64,000 bases of DNA from Bacillus inaquosorum KCTC 13429 (lineage in GTDB: Bacteria; Bacillota; Bacilli; Bacillales; Bacillaceae): positions 186,001-250,000 of the forward strand of contig NZ_AMXN01000003.1 of NCBI RefSeq assembly GCF_000332645.1, read 5' to 3'. The notes under the pieces were generated by a model. The model searched no databases and had not been told where the DNA came from. It saw only the letters and a program-made list of their open reading frames with translations. Below are positions 21,301-31,100 of this stretch, in pieces. The position numbers and the translations under genes are program-made. The first letter of the stretch is position 1. Each line of letters opens with the position of its first letter.

Positions 21301-22092
21301 AGACTTGCCTGCAAACTGTTTCAGCTCGGCCACTTTTTGTCCGGAGGAATTAAAATATTCAACCGTCATATAAGTGAGTTCTTTCTTCTGGCGCACAGAT
21401 GAAGAGAGGATCCGGGCTGTACATCCTTTTTGTAATCGTTCTGAAGCTGAAAACGATTCATAACACAATGGCAGATACATCGTTTGTTCTGAGAGCAGGC
21501 AGCTTGAACCTATGCCGCTGCCGTCAATGAGAGTCGGGTGAAACAGAAACGCCTCAGAATGAAGCAATGCTTCCTGTCCGACAGATAGATCAATTAAAGC
21601 ACCCTCTTTGGTTTCATAAATTTGCCCTTCCGCCTTCATCATGCCTGTATGAACTAATTGTTGAGAGCGGCATTGTTCATACAGGTCATCTAAATTCAGA
21701 ATCCTGTCAGCTGTACTTTTCCACTGATTAAGGTTTATGGTTTCGGCAAAAGCAGTCCGTTCTTTACGATGCATTTCAGCCGTCACATATTGTCTTTTGT
21801 CCGATAGCGACTCGCCATGCTGTTTTTGTCCGTCGATGATGATGGACCATGTCCCTTCCTTGCTTTCAGACGCATGAATGGTCAGGGCAATGTCATGCGA
21901 TTCGTCTGCGGTCAAAGGGTAAAAAATGATCAGATTTTTTAATTCAAGCTCTTGGTATGGGAAACCATGTTCTTGGAATACTTGATAGATCAAATCTATA
22001 TAAGCAAGGCCGGGTAATAACGCTTGTCCATATACCTTATGGTTGGACATGATCGGATTATTTAATGAAATGTGCAGTTGTTCAGTTATCAT
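9292..22092 (-). CDS. pksM: PksM, bacillaene trans-AT polyketide synthase
   Basis: A 4,266-residue multimodular PKS. Domains in order: N-terminal DH (HxxxGxxxxP at about 18-27) completing the module begun by the PksL C-terminal KS0; ACP (GLDSPSLL, about 326); KS (TVCSSS, about 572); DH (about 1042); KR (GGAGYIG, about 1534); C-methyltransferase (EIGAGTGG, about 1969); ACP (YGIDSIVV, about 2222); KS (TACSSS, about 2477); KR (GGLGGLG, about 3154; DYAIGN active site); ACP (FGFDSIYL, about 3445); KS (AACSSG, about 3690, with HSTG in place of HGTG and LIGH in place of NIGH); ACP (YGMDSILG, about 4174). The first KR has Cys where KRs normally have the catalytic Asn. The C-terminal 35 residues look like a two-helix docking element for PksN. 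The ATG at 22092 follows an AGGAG site that starts directly after the pksL stop (15 bp gap). There is no AT domain; malonyl is supplied in trans. Confidence 0.97.
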   Translation of the reverse strand: MITEQLHISLNNPIMSNHKVYGQALLPGLAYIDLIYQVFQEHGFPYQELELKNLIIFYPLTADESHDIALTIHASESKEGTWSIIIDGQKQHGESLSDKRQYVTAEMHRKERTAFAETINLNQWKSTADRILNLDDLYEQCRSQQLVHTGMMKAEGQIYETKEGALIDLSVGQEALLHSEAFLFHPTLIDGSGIGSSCLLSEQTMYLPLCYESFSASERLQKGCTARILSSSVRQKKELTYMTVEYFNSSGQKVAELKQFAGKSVRDGSAFHSAKEIQEERHAVSQNTGRDYTAFETYLRQLLAEQLERPAEQMDIHAGYYELGLDSPSLLKVVQEIGAKIGADLSPTLLFEYTTIAELAAHLAEHYSMGEADETVRQSPKPMQDSSDVAPSLREFGEDIAIIGMAGRYPKAKNIQEFWENLKAGTDCITEIPNSRWEWKENNGLDSPSGKPLSKWGGFIEDADCFDPQFFRISPREAETMDPQERLFLETCWEAIEDAGYTPETIASPQGENKRQHVGVFAGVMHKDYSLIGAEALSEQNAFPLSLNYAQIANRVSYYCNFHGPSMAVDTVCSSSLTAVHLAIESIRNGECEAALAGGVNLSLHPAKYISYGSVGMHSSDGYCHTFGKGGDGYVSGEGVGTVLLKPLRKAEQDGDRIYAVIKGSAINHVGKVSGITVPSPVAQADVIEACLEKTGIDPRTISYVEAHGTGTSLGDPIEIQGLVKAFSRNTQDKQFCSIGSVKSNIGHAESAAGVSGLTKTVLQLHHKTLVPSLHSEELNPYLQLDQTPFFVQHETKKWEQPSLTENGMDITYPRRAGLSSFGASGSNAHLILEEYIPAESFSEPVLAKNEQIMIPLSARNKDRLQAYALKLLDFLSEDINIVALAYTLQAGRVEMEERAAFIVKDIKDLTAKLRAFANGDKEIDGCWTGQAKENQEAAGPTSENALRNSTITDSQLKKMAESWVQGKRVIWDELYGDRKPLKISVPTYPFAKERYWIPAPETKTSTVDHTLHPLVHRNTSDFTEQRFSSVFTGKEFFLSDHVVQGQKILPGVAYLEMAREAAEKAAGDLEGEQRVVSLKDIVWIRPITIGSESKEIHIGLYPEDNGDISFDIYSSSENKEETPMIHSQGRAVISAEADTPVLDLASIQKECSLDTVMSEQCYTAFRKIGLDYGKGYQGVEKVLVGQDRLLAKISLPAFLKDGKQHFTLHPSLMDSAFHATVGFIVSSVNAEAQAHQLSLPFALQQLDVFSPCPEEIWSYIRYSSDSKAEDKVRKYDIDLCDENGNVCVRMKGASMRALDGEQTKPQAAADSPLTGHTMMIPAWEPVSPNGEDNASFVGMQAVLCGGTEGERMLIKQQHPQVSFVDIRPADDIAAIADKLQACGDIDHVLWIAPSHPENMVSEGQGEAVLQAFKLVKACLQLGYGEKKLEWSFVTVQAQPVTQHETVHPAHASIHGLAGTIAKEYPHWNIRLLDLEEGCTWPVHQMFTLPADHLGHTWAYRNQQWHQQQLIPYRHSPSNDTLYRTGGVYVVIGGAGYIGEAWSEYMIRRYQAQIVWIGRSQINDAIQAKVDRLSELGPEPYYISADAADMHSLQQAYDQVKKRHPHIHGIVHSAMVLFEQSLENMTLEEFETGLAAKVDASVRTAQVFQHERLDFVLFFSSLVAHIKNVKQSHYASGCAFADAFAHQLSQSWACPVKVMNWGYWGNSEAAEDEQYVQLMNQIGLGLIEPAEGMKALEALLSGPVSQTAFIHTTKPVAVEGVNQNEFITLYPEHPSADAESLKERLPKTGQVQRATHEELDDLLYRLLLGQLQTAGLFDGHRLSVERLQQYKTREFYEKWLQQSSEFLLQHDYLKKDGDSLVRKNRAEDIALLWQEWNAKKEKWLKDSNTKAMVVLAETMLKGLPDILTGEVPATDIMFPHSSMELVEGIYKQNQVADYFNKVLADTLIAYLDERLKHDPEASIRIMEIGAGTGGTSAGIFQKLKAHQNHIEEYCYTDLSKAFLLHAEKEYGAENPYLTYQLFDVEKPIDQQEIEAGGYDVVIAANVLHATKNIRQTLRHTKAVMKNNGMLLLNEMAGNSLFPHITFGLLEGWWLYEDPAVRIPGCPGLYPNSWKSALESEGFESVFFPAEAAHDLSHQIVAASSNGLVRRMMMKSVVSPEKDVSPASNKEQAYTQNIDTQKDGQSNTAALREKSTEYMKKLIGETLKIPVGKIESSEPLEKYGIDSIVVVQLTNTLRKEFDHVSSTLFFEYQTIDALVEHLIKTKSEALMKLTGLDRQVQQKTPAASKNESLQKSGQAAKRSRRFRKLGFSREKEMPTHALASRDVAVIGISGRYPQAETAEDFWNNLKEGRNCIEEIPKERWDWKAYYDKEKGKEGSIYTKWGGFIKDMDKFDPLFFQISPLEAERMDPQERLFLQTAYASIEDAGYTPDTLCTSRKIGVFAGVMNKNYPTGYGYWSIANRISYLLNFQGPSLAVDTACSSSLTAIHLALESIYSGSSDCAIAGGVNLVVDPVHYQNLSVMNMLSASDTCKSFGDDADGFVDGEGVGAIVLKPLQQAIADGDHIYGVIKASAINSGGKTNGYTVPNPHAQAQVIKEAIERANIPARTISYVEAHGTGTALGDPIEIAGLTKAFEEDTQEKQFCAIGSSKSNIGHCESAAGIAGLTKILFQFKYGQIAPSLHSQRLNPNIEFNHTPFVVQQDLGEWKRPVIDGQEVPRRAGLSSFGAGGSNAHMILEEYIPRTEAQTPEAHPPALIVLSAKNMERLQEKAEQLLTAIQEKRYSETDLIRIAYTLQTGREAMEERLGFIAESLEDLERKLNDFIENKTDSLYLDRIDDNKKALAVLSADEDTEKIIEAWMSKGKYMKLLDLWVKGLSFDWGKLYETHKPIRISLPAYPFAKERYWAPGTAKAPAPIEQHHEQQTEEHFEVMTFKEVWKEEPVSLTSKRFKTFICFLTDREKQNAFAASVKNVDQDTKVIFISQGEVYVKQSQNSYQIVRQQPATFEKAFQSIQEEHGEPDAILYMWPAEDASCIKDHSLIVYLLQGMSAAKLHPSRLLLAGRFENGLDRSYLESWIGFERSLGLVLPHTKVTGIFQPAGQKSMDDWARKIWTELQASTEQTVLYQNGKRYVSHIEQTAIQPNNSKLKSGGTYLITGGLGGLGYLFAKHLAKHYAANVILTGRSPFNEEKQKKIKEVKDLGGEAMYAEADVSDPIAMGDCVKRGKDRFGAINGVIHAAGVESDSAIFDKEIESFQRIIEPKINGTIALDEWLKNENLDFICYFSSSSAILGDFGCCDYAIGNRFQMAYAQYRNELHSGKTFVINWPVWKDGGMKIGDEETTDMYLKSSGQRFLEADEGIRMFEHILSQQDAQHLVIAGQPSRVSRFLGMTEPIQEPAIQAPAAQEKRDETKTLSIEKRLEHDLKEHIHALLKISKDKLNLNKNWADFGFDSIYLAKFSNVLSKHFNIEVPPALFFGYSTLQELIRFFLTDHKELIEAFYRNDASEAQKPSEADAPVSVEPETNKKSVRQSHAEPIAIIGMSGRFPQADSVHELWDNLKNGKDCISEIPKERWDWGRANRDPEKAVPRWGAFLKDIDRFDPLFFQISPKEAESMDPRQRIFLEEAWHTFEDAGYMGHRIKGKSCGVYVGVEEGEYAHLTGDTDYINGTQNATLSARIAYALDLKGPNMALTAACSSGLVAIHQACSALRQGDCEMALAGGVSLNISQMSFEALTRAEMLSPNGQCKVFDQDANGLVPGEAVAAVLLKPLSKAIEDKDHIYGCIKASGVNYDGKTNGITAPNPFSQAELIENIYEKNEINPLDIQYVMAHSTGSNLGDPLEVQALTSVFSKYTKQKQFCMMSSIKPLIGHTFAASGVVALISMLMAMKNHTIPATHHCESDNPYIQFKESPLVLCKENRPWVRENQRPRMGTISTTGISGTNAHAVIEEYIPDEQPFTQPHKEPAECPQVIVLSAQNDDRLQEAVSRMIVYLEQNHNLSLPDVAYTLQVGRKAMEARLAIVVNNQEQLVRKLKEYAEAMKNGGVSGQQAFLYTGHTEGMLEEQDEAFLQAFAKERNLESIAECWVKGYQIPWELLHEGDDVRMLPLPGYPFARERYWVSSGNHQSESVKPHTQDMKTEIDEPNRETHIQKIIVQFLARELGISEDRINFKRNFLDYGMDSILGRKLMRHIEKTTQMKMTGREILECQTVQALSAHLASKAERHNQSAAAHQTKGTYTDEQIIGLMQEVAQGKLDFKSVQNIIEGSKSYES

Positions 22093-22107
22093 TTTCCCAC
22101 TCCTCTC

Positions 22108-25100
22108 TTATTTGAAAGTTTTCCAAAACATTTCTTTAGAAGCCCCCGTGCCTGAAAGCACTTTTTTCTGCACGGTCTGAGCCGATGGTTCTCTTAAAAC
22201 GGGCTTCCGATTTAATTCCGGCAGAGGCAAAGGTTTTCTTCTGATTGCACGCTCGGTCGAGTCTTTCCAGCCTTCTACAATCAGATGGGCATTCGTTCCG
22301 CCATCTGCAAAACAATTGATTGCTGCAGCCGGCGTTGTCTCCTTCCACTCGTCTTGCGATTTACAGAAATACAAATCAGTCTCTTCTATATCAAAATGCG
22401 GCATGTTTTCGTCACCTGACAGGAATGGAACCAATTGTCTATGTTTCAGCATCAAAGCGACTTTAATCAGGCTCGCTATTCCTTCTGCACATAAAGGGTG
22501 GCCGATGTTAGGTTTCACTGATCCCAGCCCTAATGGCGAGTTTGAGCCGGAACGGTAAATGGATTGAATCGCCTTCAGTTCAAGTAAATCTGTCACCGCA
22601 GATCCCGAGCCATTCGCTTCAAGATAACTGATCTCTTCAGGCTTTTTGCCGCTTTTTTCAAGCGCTGTCTGCATGACATCCTTTTGCGCCTCGAGATTCG
22701 GTGAAGATGGGCCTGCCGTTCTTCCGTCATTGTTGATAGCGGCGGCTTTAATGACAGCATATATGGAATCTCCGTCTTTGAGTGCTTGGCTGACGGTTTT
22801 GACGAGAACCATGCCCACGCCTTCTCCTAAAATCACACCGTCTGCCCGCTTATCAAAAATATGGAATGACGGCTTATCACATAAGATTCCGCGCTCCTGA
22901 AACATTTGATGCGCATCAGCATCAAGCAAACTGACGCCGCCGACAACCGCTGCCTCAATATCTCCGCTCCGCAGAGCCTGAATGGCCATATTCAGTCCGA
23001 CCAGTGCAGAGGAACAAGCAGTATCCAGCACAATACTCGGGCCCCTTAAGTCAAAAAATTGTGAGATGTTAGCTGCTAAATAGTTTTGTCCGCCAGCGAC
23101 AATCGGATTTCTTGCTTTTGAAAGACTGGACGGATCAGGCTTGTGCTGACTGCGGCCTCCTATATAAACACCAGCCTTCATGCCTTTCACTTCTTTCTCT
23201 GTATAACCGGCGTGATACCACAGCTTCAGGCTTTCCTCCAATACGGCCAAAGCTTGAGGGTCCATCGCTCTGACATCGTTCTCGGACATCATGAAGAAAT
23301 CATGATCAAATCGATTTATATCATCAATGAGGCCCGCGTAATTAGAGCTGGAGTGCCCGAATCGTTCAGGCAGTACAGGTTTAATCGCAGACCGACCATT
23401 ACGTATTAAATCCCAGTATGCCTCAAGTGTTTCCGCTCCAGGGAACCTGCAAGTAAGACCGATGATGGCAATATCTTCTGCAAGCCCCCCCGTTTTTTCA
23501 TGACTTATTTGTTGTGGCTGCTGTTCTTGCATGGGCGCCTGTTTCACTGCCGATTGTGCCTTAGCAGGTGTCTGTGTCTCAGGAACAGATGGATGCAAAA
23601 CAGCTGACACGTCATATTTCGATATGAGCCAGTTTGCAAAGGATTCTATTGTCGGATATTCAAACAAAATCGATGGATCAATATCTCCATTTAATGTTTG
23701 GTTCATCTGCTGTACCAGCTGGGCCAATATAATTGAGTCGATTCCGTATTCTTGGAAAGGCTCGTCCGTTTCAAAGTCTTCAGCTGCTATCTTCAGTTCA
23801 TCTGTAAAAAGAGTTACGAGCCAGTCAACTGTTTCAAGAAACAGGTTTTGAGGGCTGGCTTGCTCTTTAGTCTCAGGATGTGAGAGGGCTTCAACAGGCA
23901 GTGACTGCTGCATAAGCTTGTCAGGCTTCCATACATTTGTATCTGGAATCGCCGGCAACACGACAGCACGCTGTGTATCTGATAAAATCTGATCCAGCAG
24001 TTGTAATCCCTCATCGTTTCTCAAGCTCACCAATCCAGTCTGCTCTAAAGCTTTGCTTCGAACCTCACCTAAACCGGTCTCCTTCCAGTTAGGCCACTGA
24101 ATGCTGACAATTGGACATTCATCTTTATGGGCCTCCGCAAAATAATCCATAAAAGCATTCGCCATGGCGTAATCAGCTTGTCCGGCTGAAAGAACAGGAA
24201 TGGCCGCTGATACTGATGAAAACAAGATAAAAAACGCCAATGGTTCGTCTTTAAGCAGGTCAAATAACGTTTGCAGGCCTTCGACTTTCGGTTCAAGCAC
24301 CTGTTCGATCTCTTCTAGTGATTTTCTGATAAATGCCGGATTATGTTTGTTCACCTTCCCGGCACAGTGGATGACTCCGCCAATTGCCCCCATTGTTTCG
24401 TGTATTGTCTTCAGGCTCTGTTTGACAGCAAATGAATCGGTAAGCTCCAGAGACAGCACTTGAACTTGCGCACCCATGGCTTCTAGCTCTTGAATGGCTT
24501 TTATCTTCTCAAGTGAGGCATTTTTTACTGAATTCCACTGATCACGCGGCGGCAGCTCTTCCCGGCCGATGAGCACCAGCCGCTTAACGCCGTATGTTTT
24601 CACAAAATGCCGCGCACACAACGAACCGAGACCTCTTGTCCCGCCTGTAATCAGCAGGACTTTGTCTGATGAAAACGATACTTGCTTAGGAGTAATCTCG
24701 GCTTTTGCTGGTTTCTCTGCCAAATATGCGCGATACCTCTGTCCGTTTCGATAACATACTTCTGATTCGGCACTATTAGCATAAAACTCGTCTGCGATCA
24801 GTCTGGCCAGCTCCTCATGAGAGGCTCCGCACTCCATGTCTGCGTGTCTTGATGTAAGATGGCTGTACTCGTTTTGAAGCATGCGGTATAAGCCGGCCCG
24901 CGAAGCACCGGACAAATGAACAGCTTCATTTGCGTAAGCCTCCAGCCCCTTCGTTACACCCAAGATCATTAAATTGCGCTTGCTTGTACGTCCTTGCTCG
25001 ATCAGCTTTTGGAGCCAGTTTATCCAGCTTGTAGACTGCTCATGGCTCGTTCCGCACCCGATCAGATCGATTGCTCCGTCAGCATCTTCATAGTCAGCGG

Positions 25101-28100
25101 CAGATACATGATCGAGCTCTTGACTGTTAAATATACGATAATCCAAGAAATACTTCGAAAGCTCTGCCGCCAATGCCATAGTCTCCTCGTTTGCTAATAT
25201 GGCTACGGCTTGATTCGTACGTACTGCTGGTTCAATCGGACAACGCTGCCACTGTTTATGCAGAATGCAATGCTTAGTAAGCGGTTCGGAGTGAGGCAGT
25301 GCTGAACCACTGTTTACGGTGTTTTCTTCTAGATTTGGCAGCCAGTAATATTCTTCTGCAAACGGATAAGCAGGCAGACTGATTCTGCGAGGTCTGTGAT
25401 CTCCATAAAGTCCGTTCCAATCGACCTGCAGCCCTTTCACCCATAATTCCGCAACTTTCTCCAGCCTTTTCTTCTCTATCCATGTTTTCAGCAATGCTTT
25501 GGCATCGTGATCTGTTTCAAACAACTTGATTTCGCTTTTCTTCGTTTTCACGTGAGCGGCATATAAGTTGCTGTTCGGTACATCTGCCAAATAATCATCC
25601 AAAGCTTTGATCAGCGATTCTCTTGAATCCGCCAAAAACGCCATGCGATAATCCATGGCTTCCCGGCCCGTCTGAAGTGTATATGCCATATCCTCCAGAT
25701 TGATTTCTTCAATCGAATTTGTGAAATCTTTCATTGCTTTTGCATAGGCCTTCAGCTGCTGCTCTTTTTTCGCTGAGAGTACAAAGAGTGTTGAATGATG
25801 CTGCTTTATTAATCGATCATCCCTCTTTTCAGGCTGATATTCTTCTATCACGATGTGGGCATTCGTCCCGCTATATCCGAAAGAGCTTACACAGGCCCTC
25901 CGCGGTTTTCCGTCAGCCGTTTCCCAAGGCTTGAGCTCCGTATTTACATATAAAGGAGAATGCTCAAATTGAAAATGCTCATTCGGCGTCGTGAAGTTCA
26001 ATGTCGGCACCAACATTTTATGGTTCATACACAATAACACTTTTTGAACTCCGGCTACTCCGGCCGCCGCAGATGTATGGCCAATATTGCTTTTGACTGA
26101 ACCGATAGCGCAAAACTGTTTTTTATCTGTTTTTTCTTGAAAAACGGTAGATAAGGCCTCTAATTCAATTGGATCGCCTTGTTTTGTTCCGGTGCCGTGC
26201 ATTTCTACATAACTAATACTCTCAGGATCTATTCCGTATGTTTCATATATACCTCTTTCCAGATCCATTTGGCTTTTTGCACTCGGTGCCGTGATTCCGT
26301 TTGTTTTCCCGTCCTGATTAATACCTGAGCCAATGATAATGCCGTAAATATGGTCACGGTCCGCTTCCGCATCTTTCAGCCTTTTCAGTACCAACGCACC
26401 CGCACCCTCGCCGGGCACAAAACCATTCGCGCCATTGTCAAATGCTTTACATTGTCCATCAGGTGAAAGCATGCCGGCCTCACACATACTGATGTAAGAT
26501 TCCGGCGTCAGGTATAAGCTGACACCGCCAACCAGCGCCATATCAATTTCTTTGTTTATGAGTGCCTGTCGTGCTAAATGTGTGCCGACCAATGAAGATG
26601 AGCAGGCGGTGTCAATAGGAATAGCAGGCCCTTTTAAATTAAGAAAATACGGAATACGCGCCGCAGCAATCGCAAAGCTGTTCCCGGTGGCGTTTGCTCT
26701 TGCCTGCCGATTCAGCATAACTCCATATTCATTGCTCATAATCCCGAGATAAACGCCGCATTTTTTCTCATTTAATGTTCGGGCGTTATATCCAGCGTCC
26801 TCAAAAGCTTTATAGCCTTCCTGCAAAAATATTCGATGCTGGGGATCCATCAGTTCAGCTTCTGACGGCGGAATATTAAAAAACAACGGATCAAAATGTT
26901 CAATATCATCAAGCATCCCCATTGATTTACAATAGCTTTTTCCTTTTTGGTTCAGGGCAGGATCATAATATTTGTCAACATCCCAACGTGATGTTGGAAT
27001 GTCCCGAATCCCATTTCTCGCATGAACCAGGTTATCCCAATATTCTCTTACATTACTGGCGCCCGGGTACCTCCCTGACATCCCGACAATGGCTATCGCA
27101 TCCTCTCGGTGATCTTGTTGAATAGGAGCCGGTTTCTTCTCATGCTCTTTCTTTATTGGGTATTGAACAGACTGAAGCGGACGGTCTGCCGGCTTTGCCT
27201 TAGGGAGTGCTGCCGGCTGTTTCACATGTTTAACAGCTTCAGAGACATCATGCTGATCTGTCATTTCTTGCTTTCTCTTAAAATGCGTTCCAAGCTCGGA
27301 CTTTAGCATCTCGGCAAAATCACGTATCGTTGGATAATCATACACTCTGGTGACTGAAAAGGACGTGCCATATTGCTTATTCACCGCTTTTATCCATTCG
27401 AGCCCGGTAATCGAGTCCATTCCGATATCGATGAATGCTTCGTCAATATCCACCTCGTTGGGCTCCATGAATAACACGGCTGCTATGCTTTCCCTCAATT
27501 CTTCATGCAGCGTTTCAATTGCCCCAGTATATTGGCTTGATGCGGATATTTCTGCTGCTGCATATTGAATGGTTGCTGCAGGTTCCTCCTGCAGCGGCTG
27601 ATGATTCTCTAACGGCTGCAGGGATATATTGTCCGGTTTTGCAGCGGGTGCTGCTGTTTTCTGTTTCATCGGCGCGTACGGCTCTGTTTGTTTTGAAACA
27701 TCGATTCCTGCTGTTTTTTCTCCAGATTGTGTGCTTAACTCTTGTGCTAAGTAAACAGCGAAATCACGTGTTGTCGGATAATCATAAACCTTGGTGACAT
27801 TTAGTGATGTGCCATACTGTTTATTTATTGCTTTTATCCATTCGAGTCCGGTAATCGAGTCCATTCCGATATCAATGAATGCTTCGTCTGGATCAACCTC
27901 GTTTTGATCCATATACAGCACTTCCGCTAAGCTCGCCGTTAGTTCATCGCACAAGGCTTCCGCAGTGATCGTCTCTGTTTCTGTATCTAATGGAAGCGGA
28001 GATGCCGCACGCTGCAAACGATCGTGATTGGCCATTAAAGGCTGTAACGTGATATTGGCAGGCTTACCGCTGGCTTCTTTGGCTATAGACGTTTTTTGAA

Positions 28101-31100
28101 TGACGGGCTGTACCGAAGCGGCCGGTTCGTCTTTTCTTATTTCCTCAGCCTTTGCATTTACGTCTATCCAATAGCGATCTCGTGCAAAAGGATAGGCGGG
28201 TAAACTGATGCGCCGCGGTTTTTGATCTTGATAGAGTGTGCTCCAATCGATACGCAAGCCTCTTACCCAAAGGTCTAAAACCTTCGCATACTTTCCTTTT
28301 TGCATCCATGCCTCGATTGTTTTTGACATATCTTCATCAGCGGCAAAAGCGGCAATAGATTCTTTATTGCGTTTTACTTGTCCTTGATAGACATATTCTC
28401 GATTTTCTGTTCCAGAGATAAAGTCGTTGAGTTTTTCTTCAAGTTCCTCCATTGTTTCAGCAACGAACGCCAGACGCTCATTCATCGCTTCACGACCGAC
28501 TTGCAGCGTATAGGCGATTCGGTGCAAGTCTGCTTCAGCATATCTTTGTTCACGAATGGCATGCAGCAATCGCTCCGCCCGTTTCTGAAGTTTTTCCCCA
28601 TTTTTTGCTGAGAGCACAATGACAGCCGGCTGTTTCCCCGCTGGCGAACGTTCCTGCTTAGAATCGGCAACATGCTCTTCTATTAAAATATGGGCGTTTA
28701 CTCCCCCGGCGCCAAATGAAGAGATGCCTGCGATTCTCGGATATTCGATTTCTTTTCCATTGACAGAAATGATTGGCCTCTTCCATTCTTCTAGCTCTTG
28801 CTGTACTTTAAACGGTGAGTTAAGGAAATCAATATTCGGATTCAGCACGTTTGAATGCAGGGAAGATGCAAGCTGCCTGTATTTCATTTGGAGCAGTACC
28901 TTCGTTAAACCTGCGATACCTGCCGCACTCTCACAGTGCCCGATATTTGATTTGACCGAGCCTATTGCACAAAATTGTTTGTCATCCGTTTGTTGCGTAA
29001 ACACTTTGGACAGCCCAGTCATTTCAATAGGATCTCCTAGAGAGGTTCCCGTACCGTGCGCTTCTATATAACTGACTGCCCGCGGGTCAACCTCCGCTTC
29101 CACAAACGCCTTTTTGATCACATCAGCTTGGGCATTCGGGTTTGGAACTGAGTAACCGTTTGTTTTTCCTCCGTGGTTAATAGCTGTCCCCTTAATGATT
29201 CCATAAATGTGATCGCCATCTTCAAGAGCTTTAGACAATGGCTTAAGAAGCACTGCTCCAACGCCTTCTCCCGGCACATAGCCGTCTCCGCCCTGTCCGA
29301 AGCTTTCACATCGGCCTTTGCTGGACATAAATTTGTTCTGCCCAAGCATCAAATATTTATTTGGGTGGATTGAAACATTCACGCCGCCCGCGAATGCCGC
29401 CTCACACTCTCCGCGCTGCAAGCTTTGACAGGCCAAATGAATAGCTGTTAAGGAAGAAGAACACATGGTGTCTAACGCAATACTCGGTCCATGAAAATCA
29501 AAATAATAAGATACCCGATTTGCGATGGATGATGGATTTCCTGTTAAAGCCAGAGACCTGCCCCGCACCTGCTCTTGCGCTCCATACAGCTGGTATTCTT
29601 CGTACATGACACCTACGTAAACACCGACGCTTCCGCCAAGCTCCGAATCACGCTTATGGCCGAGATGCTCCCTTGTATATCCTGCGTCTTCCATCGTTTC
29701 ATACACACACTGCAAAAATAAACGCTCTTGAGGGTCCATTAATTTTGCCTCACGCGGCGAAATATGGAAAAACTGCGGGTCAAACTTGTCTACATCCTTC
29801 ATGAAGCCGCCCCACTTGCTGTAGGTTTTTCCAGGCTTGTCCTTATCTTCATCATAATAGAGACTATGATCCCAGCGGTCTTCAGGAATTTCCGTAATAC
29901 AGTCTCGCCCGTCCCTCAGGTTTTCCCACAATTCATAGATGTTGTCTGCCTGTGGATAGCGCCCTGAGATACCGATGATTGCAATTTCCTCTGTTCCCTT
30001 TTCTCTTGACTGTTGTTGCCCTTTTTCTTGCAAAGGAAAGAATCCAGACTTTCTTGGGGCAACAGAGATTTCTCTCTTTTCAGGCTCTGAATCAGTTTTT
30101 GTATTTTCCGCAGCAGAAGGTTTGTCTTTTTCAATTCCCAAAATGTCCAGCAGCTTTTCTCTGTGGGAATCAGTAAAATACCGGGTTAATGACCGAATAT
30201 CCTGGTATTCAAAGAACAGCGTCTTGGACAAAGATCCAAATACTTTTTCTAATTGACCGGTTACATGCATGATCATAATAGAATCGATCCCGTAATCCTC
30301 AAGAGGAGCTTCAGCATCAATTTGGCTGGCCGGCAGCTTGATAACCGAAGAAAGCACTTGTTTCATATAGTTCTCTGCTTTTTCTCTCAATGTCTCTTCA
30401 TCGGCTCCGAAGACAATGTCTGCTTTTTCCGTATCCTGATTGTCATTTGTATTTTTCATATTTTGGGATTGGCCTTGACCATGTCCCGTTTCATATAAAA
30501 ATGCACGAATCCGATTGGCAACACCTGATGCCACCAACAGCTGCGGCTTTCCTGACGCCCAGCCATGGTATAATGCCTGAATCCCATGACCTGTTTCCAT
30601 GGCCACCATGCCTGTTTCTTTTGTCAGCATCCTTGCAGTTTCAGCATCAATACGCATGCCCCCGTCTTTCCACAGCGGCCAGCACACCGAAAGCGTTTTT
30701 CCGTAACGTTTGCGGAGCACTGCTTGGCCATTTCGATATTCGCTGAATGCATTCATAAATGCATTCGCCATTGCATAATCAGCCTGTCCCGCACTTCCCA
30801 CTGCTCCCGCACCTGAGGAAAAAAGGATAAAGAAGTCGAGCGGAATATCTTTCGTTGCTTCGTCAAGATGAATCAGACCAGTTACCTTTGGAGCGAGCAC
30901 GGTTTGAATTTCTTCTTTCTTTTTCTTAATAATGAAATTATCTTTTATCATACCGGCGCTATGGATGATGCCGTCCAAGCCGCCGTAAGCGTTTTGAATC
31001 TCTTCTATTAAGGCATCAACAGCTCGTTTCTCTGTCAGATCCGCTTTTCTGTAAACTGCTCGGACGCCAAGTTTCTGTAGCTCTTGAAGCATCTCCTGCT

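Noticed and set aside
25734-25934. Loss of function in KS domains with non-TACSSS motifs (ANCSSS, SNCSSS, TVCSSS, TMCSSS, AACSSG)
   Set aside because: The catalytic Cys and both His residues are kept in these KSs; only the two C-terminal KS0 domains of PksJ and PksL lack the HGTG histidine.
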